From positions 1-64,000 of the forward strand of contig NZ_SMKW01000010.1 of assembly GCF_004348985.1 (NCBI RefSeq): a DNA stretch of 64,000 nucleotides, given 5' to 3'. The notes under the pieces are model-generated. The model ran no database searches, was not told the origin of the DNA, and saw only the letters and a program-made list of their open reading frames with translations. Numbering within the stretch: the stretch's first letter is position 1; every line of letters starts with the position of its first letter. Shown one piece after another: positions 36,399 through 45,845 of this stretch. Both the position numbers and the translations under genes were made by a program. The stretch is from Saccharopolyspora elongata (GTDB lineage Bacteria > Actinomycetota > Actinomycetes > Mycobacteriales > Pseudonocardiaceae).

Positions 36399-37736
36399 AT
36401 GGCACGGTTCGGGCATTACGACGCGGTCGTCGTGGGTGCCGGCTTCGCGGGGCTGGCCGCCGCGCACGAGCTCCTGCGCGCGGGGCTGACCGTGCGGGTC
36501 CTGGAGGCGCGGTCGCGCGTCGGTGGCCGGGTGTTCACGCGGTACCTGCCGGACGGCACGCAGCTCGACCTCGGCGGGCAGTGGATCGGCCCGACGCAGC
36601 TGAACATGGTCGAGCTCGTGCGCCGCTACGGCATCGAGACCTACCCCACCCCGGGGCACGGCGCGATGATCGTCGACTACGGCGGCCAACGGCTCGGCGA
36701 CTCCCCGCAGGAGGTCCTCGACGTCTTCGCCGAGATCGACTCCATGGCCAAGCAGATCCCGGTGGAGCAGCCGTGGTCCGCTCCGCAGGCAGCGGAATGG
36801 GACAGCCGGACGTTCGCATCCTGGCTCGCCGACTCCGGTTGCTCGGACGTGGCGGCCAAGTTCGTCGACCGCGTCATCTCCGGAGGGCTGCTCGCAGGCA
36901 GCGCCTCGGAAACGTCCGTGCTGGAGACGATGTTCTACATCGCCAGCGCCGGTGGCGTGGAGCCGCTGCTGGGCTACGGCGGCGGAGCGCAGGACACGCG
37001 GATCGTCGGTGGCGCGCAGCAGATCGCGAACTGCATGGCGTCCGACCTGCCCGCGGGAACGGTGCACCTCAGCGACCCGGTCCTGCGCATCGAGCACGAC
37101 GGTTCGGGCGCGCGCCTGGTCACCCGCCTCGGCGAGCATTGGGCCTCGCGCGTCGTCATCGCGGTTCCGCCGATGCTCGCGGGCCGCATCCAGTACGACC
37201 CGCCGCTGCCCGCGCTGCACGAGGGCGTGTTCCAGCGGATGCCCGCGGGAACGGCGATGAAGGTCCACGCCGTCTACCCGGAGCCGTTCTGGCGCGCCGA
37301 CGGCCTGTCCGGGGTGGCCCGGTCGACCACCGGCGTGCTCACCGAGACGGTGGACAACACGCCGCCGGGTGCGCCCAGGGCCGTGCTGACCGCCTTCGCC
37401 TACGGCGACGAGGCCATCATGCTGCGTCGATGCGCCCCGGAAGAACGTCGCCGGCTCGTCCTGGGCCAGCTCGGAGACCTCTTCGGCAGCCGAGCGCTGC
37501 ACCCCGACGAACTCGTCGAATTCGACTGGCTCGCCGAGGAGTGGACCCGCGGCTGCTTCTCCGGGCACTTCATCCCGGGCGGCTGGACCGCGTTCGGGGC
37601 GGCGCTGCGCAAGCCCGTCGGGGCGCTGCACTGGGCGTGCACCGAAACCGCGGTGCGGTGGAACGGCTACTTCGACGGCGCGGTGGAATCCGGGCGGCGC
37701 GCGGCAGAGGAGATCCGCCTGGCCCTGCAGGGCTAG
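36399..37736 (+). CDS. Flavin-containing amine oxidase
   Basis: 445 residues. The dinucleotide motif is VVVGAGFAGLAAAHELLRAG (about 10-29), followed by VLEARSRVGGRVFT and LDLGGQWIGPTQ as in monoamine oxidases. The C-terminus has the family FAD clamp WACTETAVRWNGYFDGAVESG. It should oxidise a primary amine to an aldehyde, releasing ammonia and peroxide. It converges with paaE three bases away. Phenylethylamine or tyramine is an attractive substrate because the product, phenylacetaldehyde, would feed the paa pathway, but this is inference from position. Confidence 0.85.
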   Translation: MARFGHYDAVVVGAGFAGLAAAHELLRAGLTVRVLEARSRVGGRVFTRYLPDGTQLDLGGQWIGPTQLNMVELVRRYGIETYPTPGHGAMIVDYGGQRLGDSPQEVLDVFAEIDSMAKQIPVEQPWSAPQAAEWDSRTFASWLADSGCSDVAAKFVDRVISGGLLAGSASETSVLETMFYIASAGGVEPLLGYGGGAQDTRIVGGAQQIANCMASDLPAGTVHLSDPVLRIEHDGSGARLVTRLGEHWASRVVIAVPPMLAGRIQYDPPLPALHEGVFQRMPAGTAMKVHAVYPEPFWRADGLSGVARSTTGVLTETVDNTPPGAPRAVLTAFAYGDEAIMLRRCAPEERRRLVLGQLGDLFGSRALHPDELVEFDWLAEEWTRGCFSGHFIPGGWTAFGAALRKPVGALHWACTETAVRWNGYFDGAVESGRRAAEEIRLALQG

Positions 37737-37739
37737 CCG

Positions 37740-38858
37740 TCAGGCGTCGAAGTCGACCGTGACCTCGTCGGTGGTCGGCAGCGACTGGCAGGTCAGGACG
37801 AAGCCCTCCGCCACCTCGGATTCCTCCAGGGCGAAGTTGCGGCGCATCCGGACCTCCCCGCACGTGACCTTCGCACGGCAGGTGCCGCAGACGCCGCCCT
37901 TGCACGCGAACGGCAGGTCGGGGCGGACACGCTGGGCCGCGTCCAGGACCGGGACGTCGCGGGGCAGCGACATCGGCGTCGACCGGCCGTCGAGCACCAC
38001 CGTGACCTCGCTGGTCGGGCCCTCGACCACCGGCTCCTCGTGGCGCGCCGGCTCCGGCGGGACGTCCTCGACGTAGAACAGCTCCTGGTGGATCTGCCCG
38101 GTGGCGACGCCGCATTCGCGCAGCACGTCCTGGGCGTCGCTGACCATGCCGTACGGCCCGCACAGCCACCACTGGTCCACCGAACCGGCATCGACCACTG
38201 TGGACAGCAGTGCCCGGATCTTCGCCGCGTCCAGCCGGCCGGTGAACAGCTCCGACTCCCGCGGCTCCCGCGAAAGCACGTGCACCAGCTCCAGCCGCGC
38301 CGGGTAGCGGTCCTTCAGGTCGGCGAGCTCGTCGGCGAACATCACCGTGTCGCTGCGCCGGTTCCCGTAGAGCAGCGTCACGGTCGCGTCCGTCTCGCGC
38401 AGCACCGACGCGGCGATGGACAGCACGGGCGTGATGCCCGATCCGGCGGCGACGCACACATGCCGCTCATGCGCGGTCAGGTCCGGGGTGAAGCCGCCGA
38501 CCGGCGGGAGTACCTCGATCTCGTCGCCGGGCCGCACCTCCTGCACCAGCCAGCTGGAGAACAGCCCGCCCGGCACGTGGCGCACGCCGATCCGCGGCGC
38601 CGCGCCGTGCGGGGCGCAGATCGAGTACGACCGGCGCTCCTCGCGGCCGTCCACCCGGCGGCGCAGCGTCAGCGACTGGCCCGGCCGGAAGGCGAACTCC
38701 TCGGCGAGCTCCGGCGGGACGTCGAAGCTGACCGCGACCGCGTCCTCGCACAGCCGCTCCACGTGGCTGACCCGCAGCGGGTGGAAGGTCGTGCGACGGC
38801 GGCCGGGACGCTCGGTGGCGGCCGGGGCGGGCGCGTCGACGGGGGCGGGACGGACCAC
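37740..38858 (-). CDS. paaE: Phenylacetyl-CoA epoxidase, reductase subunit
   Basis: 372 residues. A flavin domain (RRSYSICA), NAD domain (GSGITPVLSIAASVL) and C-terminal [2Fe-2S] ferredoxin (CKGGVCGTCRAKV) stand in the order typical of PaaE. It takes electrons from NADPH to the diiron subunit PaaA. Last gene of the paaZABCDE operon. The first 25 residues are Pro/Ala-rich. Separated from paaD by one base. Confidence 0.93.
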   Translation of the reverse strand: MVRPAPVDAPAPAATERPGRRRTTFHPLRVSHVERLCEDAVAVSFDVPPELAEEFAFRPGQSLTLRRRVDGREERRSYSICAPHGAAPRIGVRHVPGGLFSSWLVQEVRPGDEIEVLPPVGGFTPDLTAHERHVCVAAGSGITPVLSIAASVLRETDATVTLLYGNRRSDTVMFADELADLKDRYPARLELVHVLSREPRESELFTGRLDAAKIRALLSTVVDAGSVDQWWLCGPYGMVSDAQDVLRECGVATGQIHQELFYVEDVPPEPARHEEPVVEGPTSEVTVVLDGRSTPMSLPRDVPVLDAAQRVRPDLPFACKGGVCGTCRAKVTCGEVRMRRNFALEESEVAEGFVLTCQSLPTTDEVTVDFDA

Positions 38859-38859
38859 G

Positions 38860-39375
38860 TCAGATCTCCTTGATGTGCTCGAAGGGTTCGCGGCACGAGC
38901 GGCACCGGCGCAGCGCCTTGCACGCCGTCGCGCCGAACTGCGAGACCTGCTCGGTGTCCGGCGAACCGCACTGCGGGCAGCGGACCTGGGCGCGCGGCGC
39001 CGTCAGCGTCAGCGGCACCGGGCCGGGCGAGCGCTGCGGGGCGGCGCCCGGCGGGGCGATGCCGTAGTCGGCCAGCTTCCGCCGGCCGGCCGGGCTGATC
39101 CAGTCGGTGGTCCACGGCGGGTCCAGCACCGTGCGCACCTCGACGTCGGCGAAGCCGGCTTCGCGCAGCCGGTGGCTGAGATCCGCGCGCATCTCGCGCA
39201 TCGCCGGGCAGCCGGAGTAGGTGGGCGTGATCGACACGACCACCGTCCCGTCCCCGGTCATCTCGACGTCGCGCAGGACCCCGAGGTCGGCCAGCGTCAG
39301 CACCGGCAGCTCCGGGTCGGTGACCGACTCGGCGACCGCGCGGGCGTGCCGGAGGTCCGGCTTCGTGCTCGTCAC
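38860..39375 (-). CDS. paaD: Phenylacetyl-CoA epoxidase accessory protein
   Basis: 171 residues from a GTG overlapping the paaC stop (GTGA); a second GTG lies one codon further up. The DUF59/MIP18 domain (VTDPELPVLTLADLGVLRDVE, YSGCPAM) is followed by a zinc ribbon CPQCGSPDTEQVSQFGATACK...CRSC. PaaD is needed for maturation of the epoxidase metal centre. Confidence 0.92.
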   Translation of the reverse strand: MTSTKPDLRHARAVAESVTDPELPVLTLADLGVLRDVEMTGDGTVVVSITPTYSGCPAMREMRADLSHRLREAGFADVEVRTVLDPPWTTDWISPAGRRKLADYGIAPPGAAPQRSPGPVPLTLTAPRAQVRCPQCGSPDTEQVSQFGATACKALRRCRSCREPFEHIKEI

Positions 39376-40262
39376 CACGTCGCCTCCGGGTGCGCTCGGG
39401 CCAGGCTCTGCAGCTCGGCCAGCAGGAAGCCCAGGTGCTCGGTGTGGACGCCGTCCCGGCCGGTCCGCCCGGCAACCCCGGCCAGCGCCGACGCATCGGG
39501 TCGCCGCAGGGTGGCCGCGGCGATGACCTGGTCCAGGACGTCGTCGAACTCGGCTCGCGCCTGCGCCGGATCGGTGCCGACACCGGCCGCGACCATCTCC
39601 CGGTCGGTCGCGTTCGGCGCGAAGAGCTCGTCGACCAGCGGCCACACACCGTCGAGCCCTTGTTGCATCCGCGCGTGCGACACCTCGGTGCCGTCGCCGA
39701 GCCGGACCGCCCACTGCGCCGCGTACTCGCGGTGGTAGGCCAGCTCCTTGACGCCCTTGGCCGCGATCGCCGCCAGCACCGGGTCGCGGGACTCGGCGAG
39801 CCGGGCGAACAGCGCCAGCCGCCACGTCGCGAACACCAGCAGCCGGGCGATGGTCTGCGCGAAGTCGCCGTTCGGCGGCTCGACCAGCCGCACGCTGCGG
39901 AACTCCCGCTCGTCGCGGAAGTACGCCAGCTCGTCCTCGTCGCGCCCGCTGCCGTCGGCCTGCCCGGCGCGGGACAGCAGCAGCCGCGCCTGGCCCAGCA
40001 GGTCGAGCGCGATGTTGGCCAGCGCCAGCTCGTCCTCCAGCTCCGGCGCGTGGGTGACCCACTCGGTCAGCCGCTGCGAGGCGATCAGCGCGTCGTCGCC
40101 GAGCATCAGGCAGTACCGGGCGAACGCGGCGCCGTCGACGCCCTCCGGCAGCGTGGTGTCCACTCCGGACAGCGGGTCGTCGAAGCCGGTGCCGAAGGCC
40201 CAGCGGGACTCGCCCTCCGGCTCCGCCGCGGTCAGCGCCTCGTAGGCGTTGTCGAACGACAT
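39372..40262 (-). CDS. paaC: Phenylacetyl-CoA epoxidase structural subunit
   Basis: 296 residues from ATG 40262, with AGGTGAGG upstream. Ferritin-like protein related to PaaA but without its full iron ligand set. FARYCLMLGDDALIASQRLTEW and ELALANIALDLLGQARLLL are PaaC signatures. It forms the stable (PaaAC)2 core. The start is only about 25 bases from a deleted transposable element that separates it from paaB. Its own ribosome binding site survives. Confidence 0.93.
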   Translation of the reverse strand: MSFDNAYEALTAAEPEGESRWAFGTGFDDPLSGVDTTLPEGVDGAAFARYCLMLGDDALIASQRLTEWVTHAPELEDELALANIALDLLGQARLLLSRAGQADGSGRDEDELAYFRDEREFRSVRLVEPPNGDFAQTIARLLVFATWRLALFARLAESRDPVLAAIAAKGVKELAYHREYAAQWAVRLGDGTEVSHARMQQGLDGVWPLVDELFAPNATDREMVAAGVGTDPAQARAEFDDVLDQVIAAATLRRPDASALAGVAGRTGRDGVHTEHLGFLLAELQSLARAHPEATW

Positions 40263-40285
40263 TGGGGTGACCTCACCTGATCTCC

Positions 40286-40527
40286 AATCGGCGGACAACC
40301 TGGCCTTTCGGCCAGGCAGTAGCCGATCCCTCGTGTCCGGTCGCGTAGCAACCGGCTATGCTGATCAACGTGCTGAGTGAGAACCAAGCCAGCACCAAAA
40401 CCTCCTTCGGTTGAGGGCCGGGCAGGTTCCGTCCCGGCTGGCGTTGACGACGTCAGACTTGCTTGTCTGCTAGGCAAGTAAGCAGTCTGAGCCAGGAATC
40501 TCCCGCGTTCACGCGGGAGAGGGTTCA
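40286..40527. mobile_element. Deleted IS605/TnpB-type element (MITE) between paaB and paaC
   Basis: About 240 bases with both ends of an IS200/IS605-like element and no transposase or TnpB frame. The left end has the hairpin CCTGGCC-TTTC-GGCCAGG (40299-40316), then TGTCCGGTCGCGTAGCAACC, which is typical upstream sequence of actinobacterial tnpB genes. The right end has a bulged stem around CTTGCTTG/CAAGTAAG (40457-40492), then the perfect hairpin CTCCCGCG-TTCA-CGCGGGAG (40500-40519), ending GGGTTCAA. This right end is where TnpB elements encode their guide RNA scaffold. Boundaries are approximate. Confidence 0.75.
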
Positions 40528-40836
40528 AATGTGCGGGACGTTGTCGGGGATCCGGTAGAACGTCGGGTGCCTGTACACCTTGTCGCCGCTGGGCGCGAAG
40601 AACGGGTCCTTCTCGTCCGGGCTGGACGCGGTGATCGCGTCCGCCCGGACCACCCAGATGCTCACGCCCTCGTTGCGACGCGTGTACAGGTTGCGCGCGT
40701 TGTGCAGCGCCATCTCCTCGTCCGCGGCGTGCAGCGAGCCCACGTGGACGTGGTTCAAACCCCGCTTGCCGCGGACGAAAACCTCGAACAGCGGCCACGC
40801 GGACCGCGGCGCACCGGTCTCGGCGTCCGAACTCAT
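40525..40836 (-). CDS. paaB: Phenylacetyl-CoA epoxidase subunit PaaB
   Basis: 103 residues from an ATG overlapping the paaA stop (ATGA). [47 protein letters not shown] is diagnostic. PaaB is required for epoxidase activity. Its TGA stop is built from the TTCA of the inserted element's right end, so the transposon supplies the stop codon. The C-terminus PDNVPHI is complete by comparison with the family. Confidence 0.94.
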   Translation of the reverse strand: MSSDAETGAPRSAWPLFEVFVRGKRGLNHVHVGSLHAADEEMALHNARNLYTRRNEGVSIWVVRADAITASSPDEKDPFFAPSGDKVYRHPTFYRIPDNVPHI

Positions 40837-41798
40837 CGCGCGACCTCCTCGCGTGCGGCGTGCTTGGCGGCGTGGGCGGCTGCCGCATCGCGCACCCACT
40901 GCCCTTCCTCGTGCGCGGCCCGGCGCCGGACCAGCCGCTCCTCGTTGCACGGCCCGTGCCCGGCGATCACCCGCTTGAGCTCGGACCAGTCCGGCTCGCC
41001 GAAGTCGTAGTGCCCGCGCTCGTCGTTCCAGCGCAGCGCCGGATCGGGCAGCGCGACGCCCAGCGCCTCCGCCTGCGGCACGGACATGTCCACGAACTTC
41101 TGCCGCAGCTCGTCGTTGGTGTGCCGCTTGATCCGCCACGCCATGGACTGCTGGGTGTTGGGCGAGTCGGCGTCCGGCGGGCCGAACATCATCAGCGACG
41201 GCCACCACCAGCGGTTCGTGGCGTCCTGCACCATCTCCCGCTGCTCGTCGGTGCCGCGCATCATCGTCATCAGCAGCTCGTAGCCCTGCCGCTGGTGGAA
41301 CGACTCCTCCTTGCAGATCCGCACCATGGCCCGCGCGTAGGGCCCGAAGGAGCTGCGGCACAGCGGCACCTGGTTGCAGATCGCCGCCCCGTCGACCAGC
41401 CAGCCGATGACGCCGATGTCGGCGAAGGTCAGCGTCGGGTAGTTGAAGATCGACGAGTACTTCTGCCGCCGGGTGATGAGCTTCTCGGTCAGCTCCGCGC
41501 GGTCCACGCCGAGCGTCTCGGCCGCCGAGTACAGGTAGAGCCCGTGCCCGGCCTCGTCCTGCACCTTCGCCAGCAGGATCGCCTTGCGCCGCAGGCTCGG
41601 GGCCCTGGTCAGCCAGTTGCCCTCCGGCTGCATGCCGATGATCTCGGAGTGCGCGTGCTGGGCGATCTGGCGCACCAGGGTCTTGCGGTAGCCCTCCGGC
41701 ATCCAGTCCCGCGGCTCGATGCGCTGATCGTGCGCGATCCGCTCGTCGAAGTGCTCCTGCAGCCCGGCGTCGCCGAGCCGGTCCACCGTGCTGGTCAT
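40833..41798 (-). CDS. paaA: Phenylacetyl-CoA epoxidase catalytic diiron subunit
   Basis: 321 residues from an ATG overlapping the paaZ stop (ATGA). Iron ligands are visible in [16 protein letters not shown] (ExxH) and [17 protein letters not shown] (EExxH). The enzyme adds oxygen across the ring of phenylacetyl-CoA to make the 1,2-epoxide. Other signatures are [16 protein letters not shown] and [17 protein letters not shown]. Confidence 0.96.
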   Translation of the reverse strand: MTSTVDRLGDAGLQEHFDERIAHDQRIEPRDWMPEGYRKTLVRQIAQHAHSEIIGMQPEGNWLTRAPSLRRKAILLAKVQDEAGHGLYLYSAAETLGVDRAELTEKLITRRQKYSSIFNYPTLTFADIGVIGWLVDGAAICNQVPLCRSSFGPYARAMVRICKEESFHQRQGYELLMTMMRGTDEQREMVQDATNRWWWPSLMMFGPPDADSPNTQQSMAWRIKRHTNDELRQKFVDMSVPQAEALGVALPDPALRWNDERGHYDFGEPDWSELKRVIAGHGPCNEERLVRRRAAHEEGQWVRDAAAAHAAKHAAREEVAR

Positions 41799-43843
41799 GA
41801 TGCCTCCTGCTTCCCCGACCGCTTGGCGACCAGCGTCAGCACGTCGTACTTGGCCACCGAGGCACCGTCCTGGTTGGTCACGTCCACGTCCCAGCGGACC
41901 TCGCCGTGCTCGGCGCCGACCCGCGGCGTGATCTGCTTCGCGGTCATCGTCACGGTGATCTCGTCGCCCGGGTAGGTCGGCGTGAGGAACCGGAGGTTCT
42001 CCAGCCCGTAGTTGGCCAGCACCGGCCCCGGGTCCGGGTCCACGAACAACCCGGCGGCGAAGGACACCACCAGGTAGCCGTGCGCGACCCGGCCGTCGAA
42101 GAACGGGTTGGCCTTCGCCGCTTCTTCGTCGGTGTGCGCGTAGAAGGTGTCGCCGGTGAACTCGGCGAAGTGCTCGACGTCCTCGAGCGTCACGGTGCGC
42201 GGCCCGGCGACGACCGTGTCGCCGATGCGCAGCTCGTCGAGGTGCTTGCGGAACGGGTGCTTCTCGGTGGTGTTGCGCGGAGTCCCGGGCACCCACTGCC
42301 CGGTGATCGCGGTCAGCGTCGCCGGGTCGGCCTGCACCGCGGTCCGCTGCATGTGGTGCAGCACGCCGCGAACGCCGCCCATCTCCTCGCCGCCGCCGGC
42401 CCGGCCCGGCCCGCCGTGGACCAACGCGGGCAGCGGCGAGCCGTGCCCGGTGTTCTCCCCGGCGTTCTCCCGGTTCAGCACGAGCATCCGGCCGTGCCGC
42501 GACGCCGCCCCCAGCACCACTTCGCGGGCGAATTCCGCGTCGGCGGTCACCACGGATCCAGCGAGGCTGCCCATGCCACGCCGCGCGAGCTCCACGGCCT
42601 GCGCCGTCGTCTCGTACGGCAGCAGGGTGCTCACCGGGCCGAACGCTTCCACCTCGTGCGGCTGCGGCTGGTCCGGGTCGTCGCAGCGGACCAGCAGCGG
42701 CGGCAGGAACGCGCCGCGCTCCGGGTCGGCGTCGACGACCTCGACGCGCTCGGGGTCGCCGTGCACCAGGGTCCCGGCCTCCAGCAGCGCCTTCAGCGAG
42801 CGGCGGACCTCTTCGCGCTGCTCCAGGCTCGCCAGCGCGCCCATCCGCACGTCCGGCGAGGCGGGGTTGCCGACGACGACCTTCTCCAGCCGCGCCTTGG
42901 CGGCCGCCACCACGTCGTCGATCCGGTTCGCCGGCACCAGCGCCCGGCGGATCGCGGTGCACTTCTGCCCGGCCTTGACCGTCATCTCGGTGACCAGCTG
43001 CTTGACGAACAGGTCGAACTCCTCGGTGCCGGGCCCGACGTCCGGGCCCAGGATCGAGCAGTTCAGCGAGTCGGCCTCCACGTTGAACCGCACCGAGTTC
43101 GCCGCCACCACCGGGTGGGCGCGCAACCGCTGCCCCGTCGCCGCCGAGCCGGTGAACGACACCAGGTCCTGGTCGGTGAGGTGCTCGAACAGGTCGCCGA
43201 CGCTGCCGCAGATCAGCTGCAGCGACCCCTCGGGCAGGAGGCCGGAGCCCAGCATCAGCTCCACCAGCCGGTGCGTGAGGTACGCGGTCTGGCTCGCCGG
43301 CTTGATCAGGCTGGGCACCCCGGCCAGGAACGCGGGCGCGAACTTCTCCAGCGGCCCCCACACGGGGAAGTTGAAGGCGTTGATCTGCACCGCGACGCCC
43401 TGCAGCGGCGTGCAGACGTGCTGCCCGACGAACGTGCCGCCCTTGCTCAGCGGCTCGACCGCGCCGTCGACGTAGACGGTGCTGTTGGGCAGCTCCCGGC
43501 GGCCCTTGCTGGAGTAGCCGAAGAGCACCCCGATGCCGCCGTCGATGTCGAACTTGGAGTCGCCGAGCGTGGCCCCGGTGCGGGCCGACAGCGCGTACAG
43601 CTCCTCGCGGTGCTCGCGCAGGTGCGACGCGAGGCTCTTCAGCAACGCGGCTCGCTGGTGGAACGTCAGCTCGGCCAGCGCCGGGCCGCCGCTGCCGCGC
43701 CCGTGGGCCAGCACCGCGGCCATGTCGATCCCCGCCGAAGAGACCCGTGCGACCTCCTCGCCGGTCACCGCATCGCGCAACGGCACCCCGTTGTCCGCTG
43801 GCGCGTGCCAGGCACCGTTGACGTAGCTCCGCAGGGCAGCCAT
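41795..43843 (-). CDS. paaZ: Bifunctional oxepin-CoA hydrolase/aldehyde dehydrogenase
   Basis: 682 residues. Residues 1-515 are an aldehyde dehydrogenase ([41 protein letters not shown] with the catalytic Cys). Residues 540-682 are a MaoC-like hot-dog hydratase ([33 protein letters not shown]). It opens the oxepin-CoA ring and oxidises the resulting aldehyde. First gene of the paa operon, with GGAGGAGG upstream, and divergent from paaI over a PaaR-controlled region. Confidence 0.95.
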   Translation of the reverse strand: MAALRSYVNGAWHAPADNGVPLRDAVTGEEVARVSSAGIDMAAVLAHGRGSGGPALAELTFHQRAALLKSLASHLREHREELYALSARTGATLGDSKFDIDGGIGVLFGYSSKGRRELPNSTVYVDGAVEPLSKGGTFVGQHVCTPLQGVAVQINAFNFPVWGPLEKFAPAFLAGVPSLIKPASQTAYLTHRLVELMLGSGLLPEGSLQLICGSVGDLFEHLTDQDLVSFTGSAATGQRLRAHPVVAANSVRFNVEADSLNCSILGPDVGPGTEEFDLFVKQLVTEMTVKAGQKCTAIRRALVPANRIDDVVAAAKARLEKVVVGNPASPDVRMGALASLEQREEVRRSLKALLEAGTLVHGDPERVEVVDADPERGAFLPPLLVRCDDPDQPQPHEVEAFGPVSTLLPYETTAQAVELARRGMGSLAGSVVTADAEFAREVVLGAASRHGRMLVLNRENAGENTGHGSPLPALVHGGPGRAGGGEEMGGVRGVLHHMQRTAVQADPATLTAITGQWVPGTPRNTTEKHPFRKHLDELRIGDTVVAGPRTVTLEDVEHFAEFTGDTFYAHTDEEAAKANPFFDGRVAHGYLVVSFAAGLFVDPDPGPVLANYGLENLRFLTPTYPGDEITVTMTAKQITPRVGAEHGEVRWDVDVTNQDGASVAKYDVLTLVAKRSGKQEAS

Positions 43844-43875
43844 GCGGCCCGACCTCCTCCGGCTCGTTCTTTAAC

Positions 43876-43892
43876 TGACCGTTCGTTCGAAA
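43876..43892. promoter_or_regulatory. PaaR operator-like site 1 (paaZ side)
   Basis: GACCGTTCGTTCGAA contains the CGAACGAA repeat (reverse strand) shared with site 2. It lies 35 bases upstream of paaZ and overlaps a possible minus-strand -10, TACTTT. Confidence 0.6.
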
Positions 43893-43981
43893 AAGTACCA
43901 CCGGCGACCGGTGTCGCACACCACCCGATGCAGCTAAATTCTGCTGTACCGAGCCAGAAACACCGGCCCGGGCAGGAACCC

Positions 43982-44029
43982 TTGACAGCGTCCGGCGGCG
44001 CAGTATTAATTACCGACTATTCGTTCGGT
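43982..44029 (+). promoter_or_regulatory. paaI promoter with PaaR operator site 2
   Basis: TTGACA (43982-43987) and TATTAA (44004-44009), 16 bases apart, form a near-consensus promoter. The imperfect palindrome ACCGACTATTCGTTCGGT (44012-44029) follows the -10 immediately, so a bound TetR-type PaaR would block initiation. Phenylacetyl-CoA is the usual inducer. Confidence 0.7.
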
Positions 44030-44048
44030 TACGAGGCGGTGAACCCCA

Positions 44049-44492
44049 GTGCAGGAGCCCGGCGCGACGACGCGCAACCCGGCCCAGGCCATGTTCGACG
44101 ACGACCGCGCCTCGCGGGCTCTGGGCATCGAGCTCGTCGAGACCGGCAGCGGGTTCGCCCTCGCCCGGATGCGGATCACCGACGCCATGGTCAACGGCCA
44201 CGGGATCGCGCACGGCGGCTACATCTTCCTGCTGGCCGACACGACCTTCGCCTGCGCCTGCAACAGCCACGGCCCGACGACCGTCGCGGCGCGCGCGGAC
44301 ATCACCTTCATGCGGCCCGTCCGCGTCGGCGACCTGCTGGTCGCTCGCGCCGAGGAGCGGACCCGCTTCGGCCGCAGCGGGATCTACGACGTGTCGGTGC
44401 ATCGCGACGACGAGCCGATCGCCGAATTCCGGGGCCACAGCCGGACGCTGAACGGCTCGTCCGAGAACCAGTCCGAGGGAGCCAAGCCATGA
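44049..44492 (+). CDS. paaI: Hydroxyphenylacetyl-CoA thioesterase
   Basis: 147 residues from GTG 44049. A hot-dog thioesterase: MVNGHGIAHGGYIFLLADTTFACACNSHGP carries the active-site loop (HGG, then Asp), followed by RADITFMRPVRVGDLLVA. It releases trapped CoA from dead-end intermediates of the pathway. Its stop overlaps the paaK start (ATGA). Confidence 0.92.
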   Translation: MQEPGATTRNPAQAMFDDDRASRALGIELVETGSGFALARMRITDAMVNGHGIAHGGYIFLLADTTFACACNSHGPTTVAARADITFMRPVRVGDLLVARAEERTRFGRSGIYDVSVHRDDEPIAEFRGHSRTLNGSSENQSEGAKP

Positions 44493-45832
44493 CCGCGACA
44501 ACGGGCGCCCCGCGCCGGCTCGGAGCCGCGCCGGACCCGGCCGATCTCGACCCCGCCGAGCGGTACTCCGCCGACGAGCTCGCCGCGGTGCAGCTGGAGC
44601 GCCTGCAGCACACCCTGCGCCACGCCTACGAGAACGTGCCGCTGTACCGCGACAAGTTCGACGCGGCGGGCGTCCGCCCGGAGGACTGCCGGAGCCTGGC
44701 CGACCTGGCGAAGTTCCCGCACACCACCAAGCAGGACCTGCGCGAGAACTACCCGTTCGGCATGTTCGCCGTGCCGATGGAGCAGGTCCGCAGGCTGCAC
44801 GCCTCCAGCGGCACCACCGGCAACCCGACCGTCGTCGGCTACACCGAGCGGGACCTGGACGTCTGGGCCGACGTGATGGCGCGCTCCATCCGCGCCGCCG
44901 GCGGGCGGCCGGGCCACAAGGTGCACGTCGCCTACGGGTACGGCCTGTTCACCGGCGGGCTCGGCGCGCACTACGGGGCCGAGCGGCTCGGCTGCACCGT
45001 GATCCCGGCCTCCGGCGGGATGACCGCCCGGCAGGTGCAGATCATCCAGGACTTCAAGCCCGAGATCATCATGGTCACTCCGTCCTACCTGCTCACCCTC
45101 GTCGACGAGTTCGAGCGCCAGGGCATCGACCCGCGCAGCACGTCGCTGAAGATCGGCATCTTCGGCGCCGAGCCGTGGACCGAGCAGATGCGGCAGGAGA
45201 TCGAGGAGCGGCTGGACATCGACGCGGTCGACATCTACGGCCTGTCCGAGGTGATGGGGCCCGGCGTGGCCAACGAGTGCGTGGAGACCAAGGACGGCTT
45301 GCACATCTGGGAGGACCACTTCTACCCCGAGGTGATCGACCCGTTCACCGAGGAGGTGCTGCCCGACGGCGTCGAGGGCGAGCTGGTGTTCACCTCGCTG
45401 ACCAAGGAGGCCATGCCGGTCATCCGCTACCGCACCCGGGACCTCACGCGGCTGCTGCCCGGCACGGCCCGGCCGATGCGCCGGATGGCGAAGGTGACCG
45501 GCCGCAGCGACGACATGATCATCCTGCGCGGCGTCAACGTCTACCCCACCCAGATCGAGGAGCTGGTGCTGCGCACGCCTGGGCTGTCGCCGCACTTCCA
45601 GCTGGTGCTCACCCGCAAGGGCCGGATGGACGAGATGGCGGTCCGCGTAGAGGCGCGCACCGACTGCCCCGCCGACCGCCGCGAACCCGCCGCCGCCGAA
45701 CTGGTCCGCGCGATCAAGGACGGTGTCGGCGTCAGCACCGAGGTCGCCGTGGTGGACCCGGACACGCTGGAGCGCTCGGTGGGCAAGTTGCGCCGCGTGG
45801 TGGACCGCCGCGAACCCCGCTCGGCCGGCTGA
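44489..45832 (+). CDS. paaK: Phenylacetate-CoA ligase
   Basis: 447 residues. ANL-superfamily ligase with the ATP loop LHASSGTTGNPTVVGYT, YGLSEVMGPGVANEC, and the C-terminal hinge GRSDDMIILRGVNVYPTQIEELVL. It makes phenylacetyl-CoA, the substrate of PaaABCE and the co-inducer of PaaR. Confidence 0.95.
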   Translation: MTATTGAPRRLGAAPDPADLDPAERYSADELAAVQLERLQHTLRHAYENVPLYRDKFDAAGVRPEDCRSLADLAKFPHTTKQDLRENYPFGMFAVPMEQVRRLHASSGTTGNPTVVGYTERDLDVWADVMARSIRAAGGRPGHKVHVAYGYGLFTGGLGAHYGAERLGCTVIPASGGMTARQVQIIQDFKPEIIMVTPSYLLTLVDEFERQGIDPRSTSLKIGIFGAEPWTEQMRQEIEERLDIDAVDIYGLSEVMGPGVANECVETKDGLHIWEDHFYPEVIDPFTEEVLPDGVEGELVFTSLTKEAMPVIRYRTRDLTRLLPGTARPMRRMAKVTGRSDDMIILRGVNVYPTQIEELVLRTPGLSPHFQLVLTRKGRMDEMAVRVEARTDCPADRREPAAAELVRAIKDGVGVSTEVAVVDPDTLERSVGKLRRVVDRREPRSAG

Positions 45833-45845
45833 AATACTGCGAGCC

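Noticed and set aside
40520-40530. GGGTTCAAAT as a tRNA T-loop
   Set aside because: It is the right end of the deleted IS605-type element, next to its terminal hairpin; no acceptor or anticodon stems surround it.
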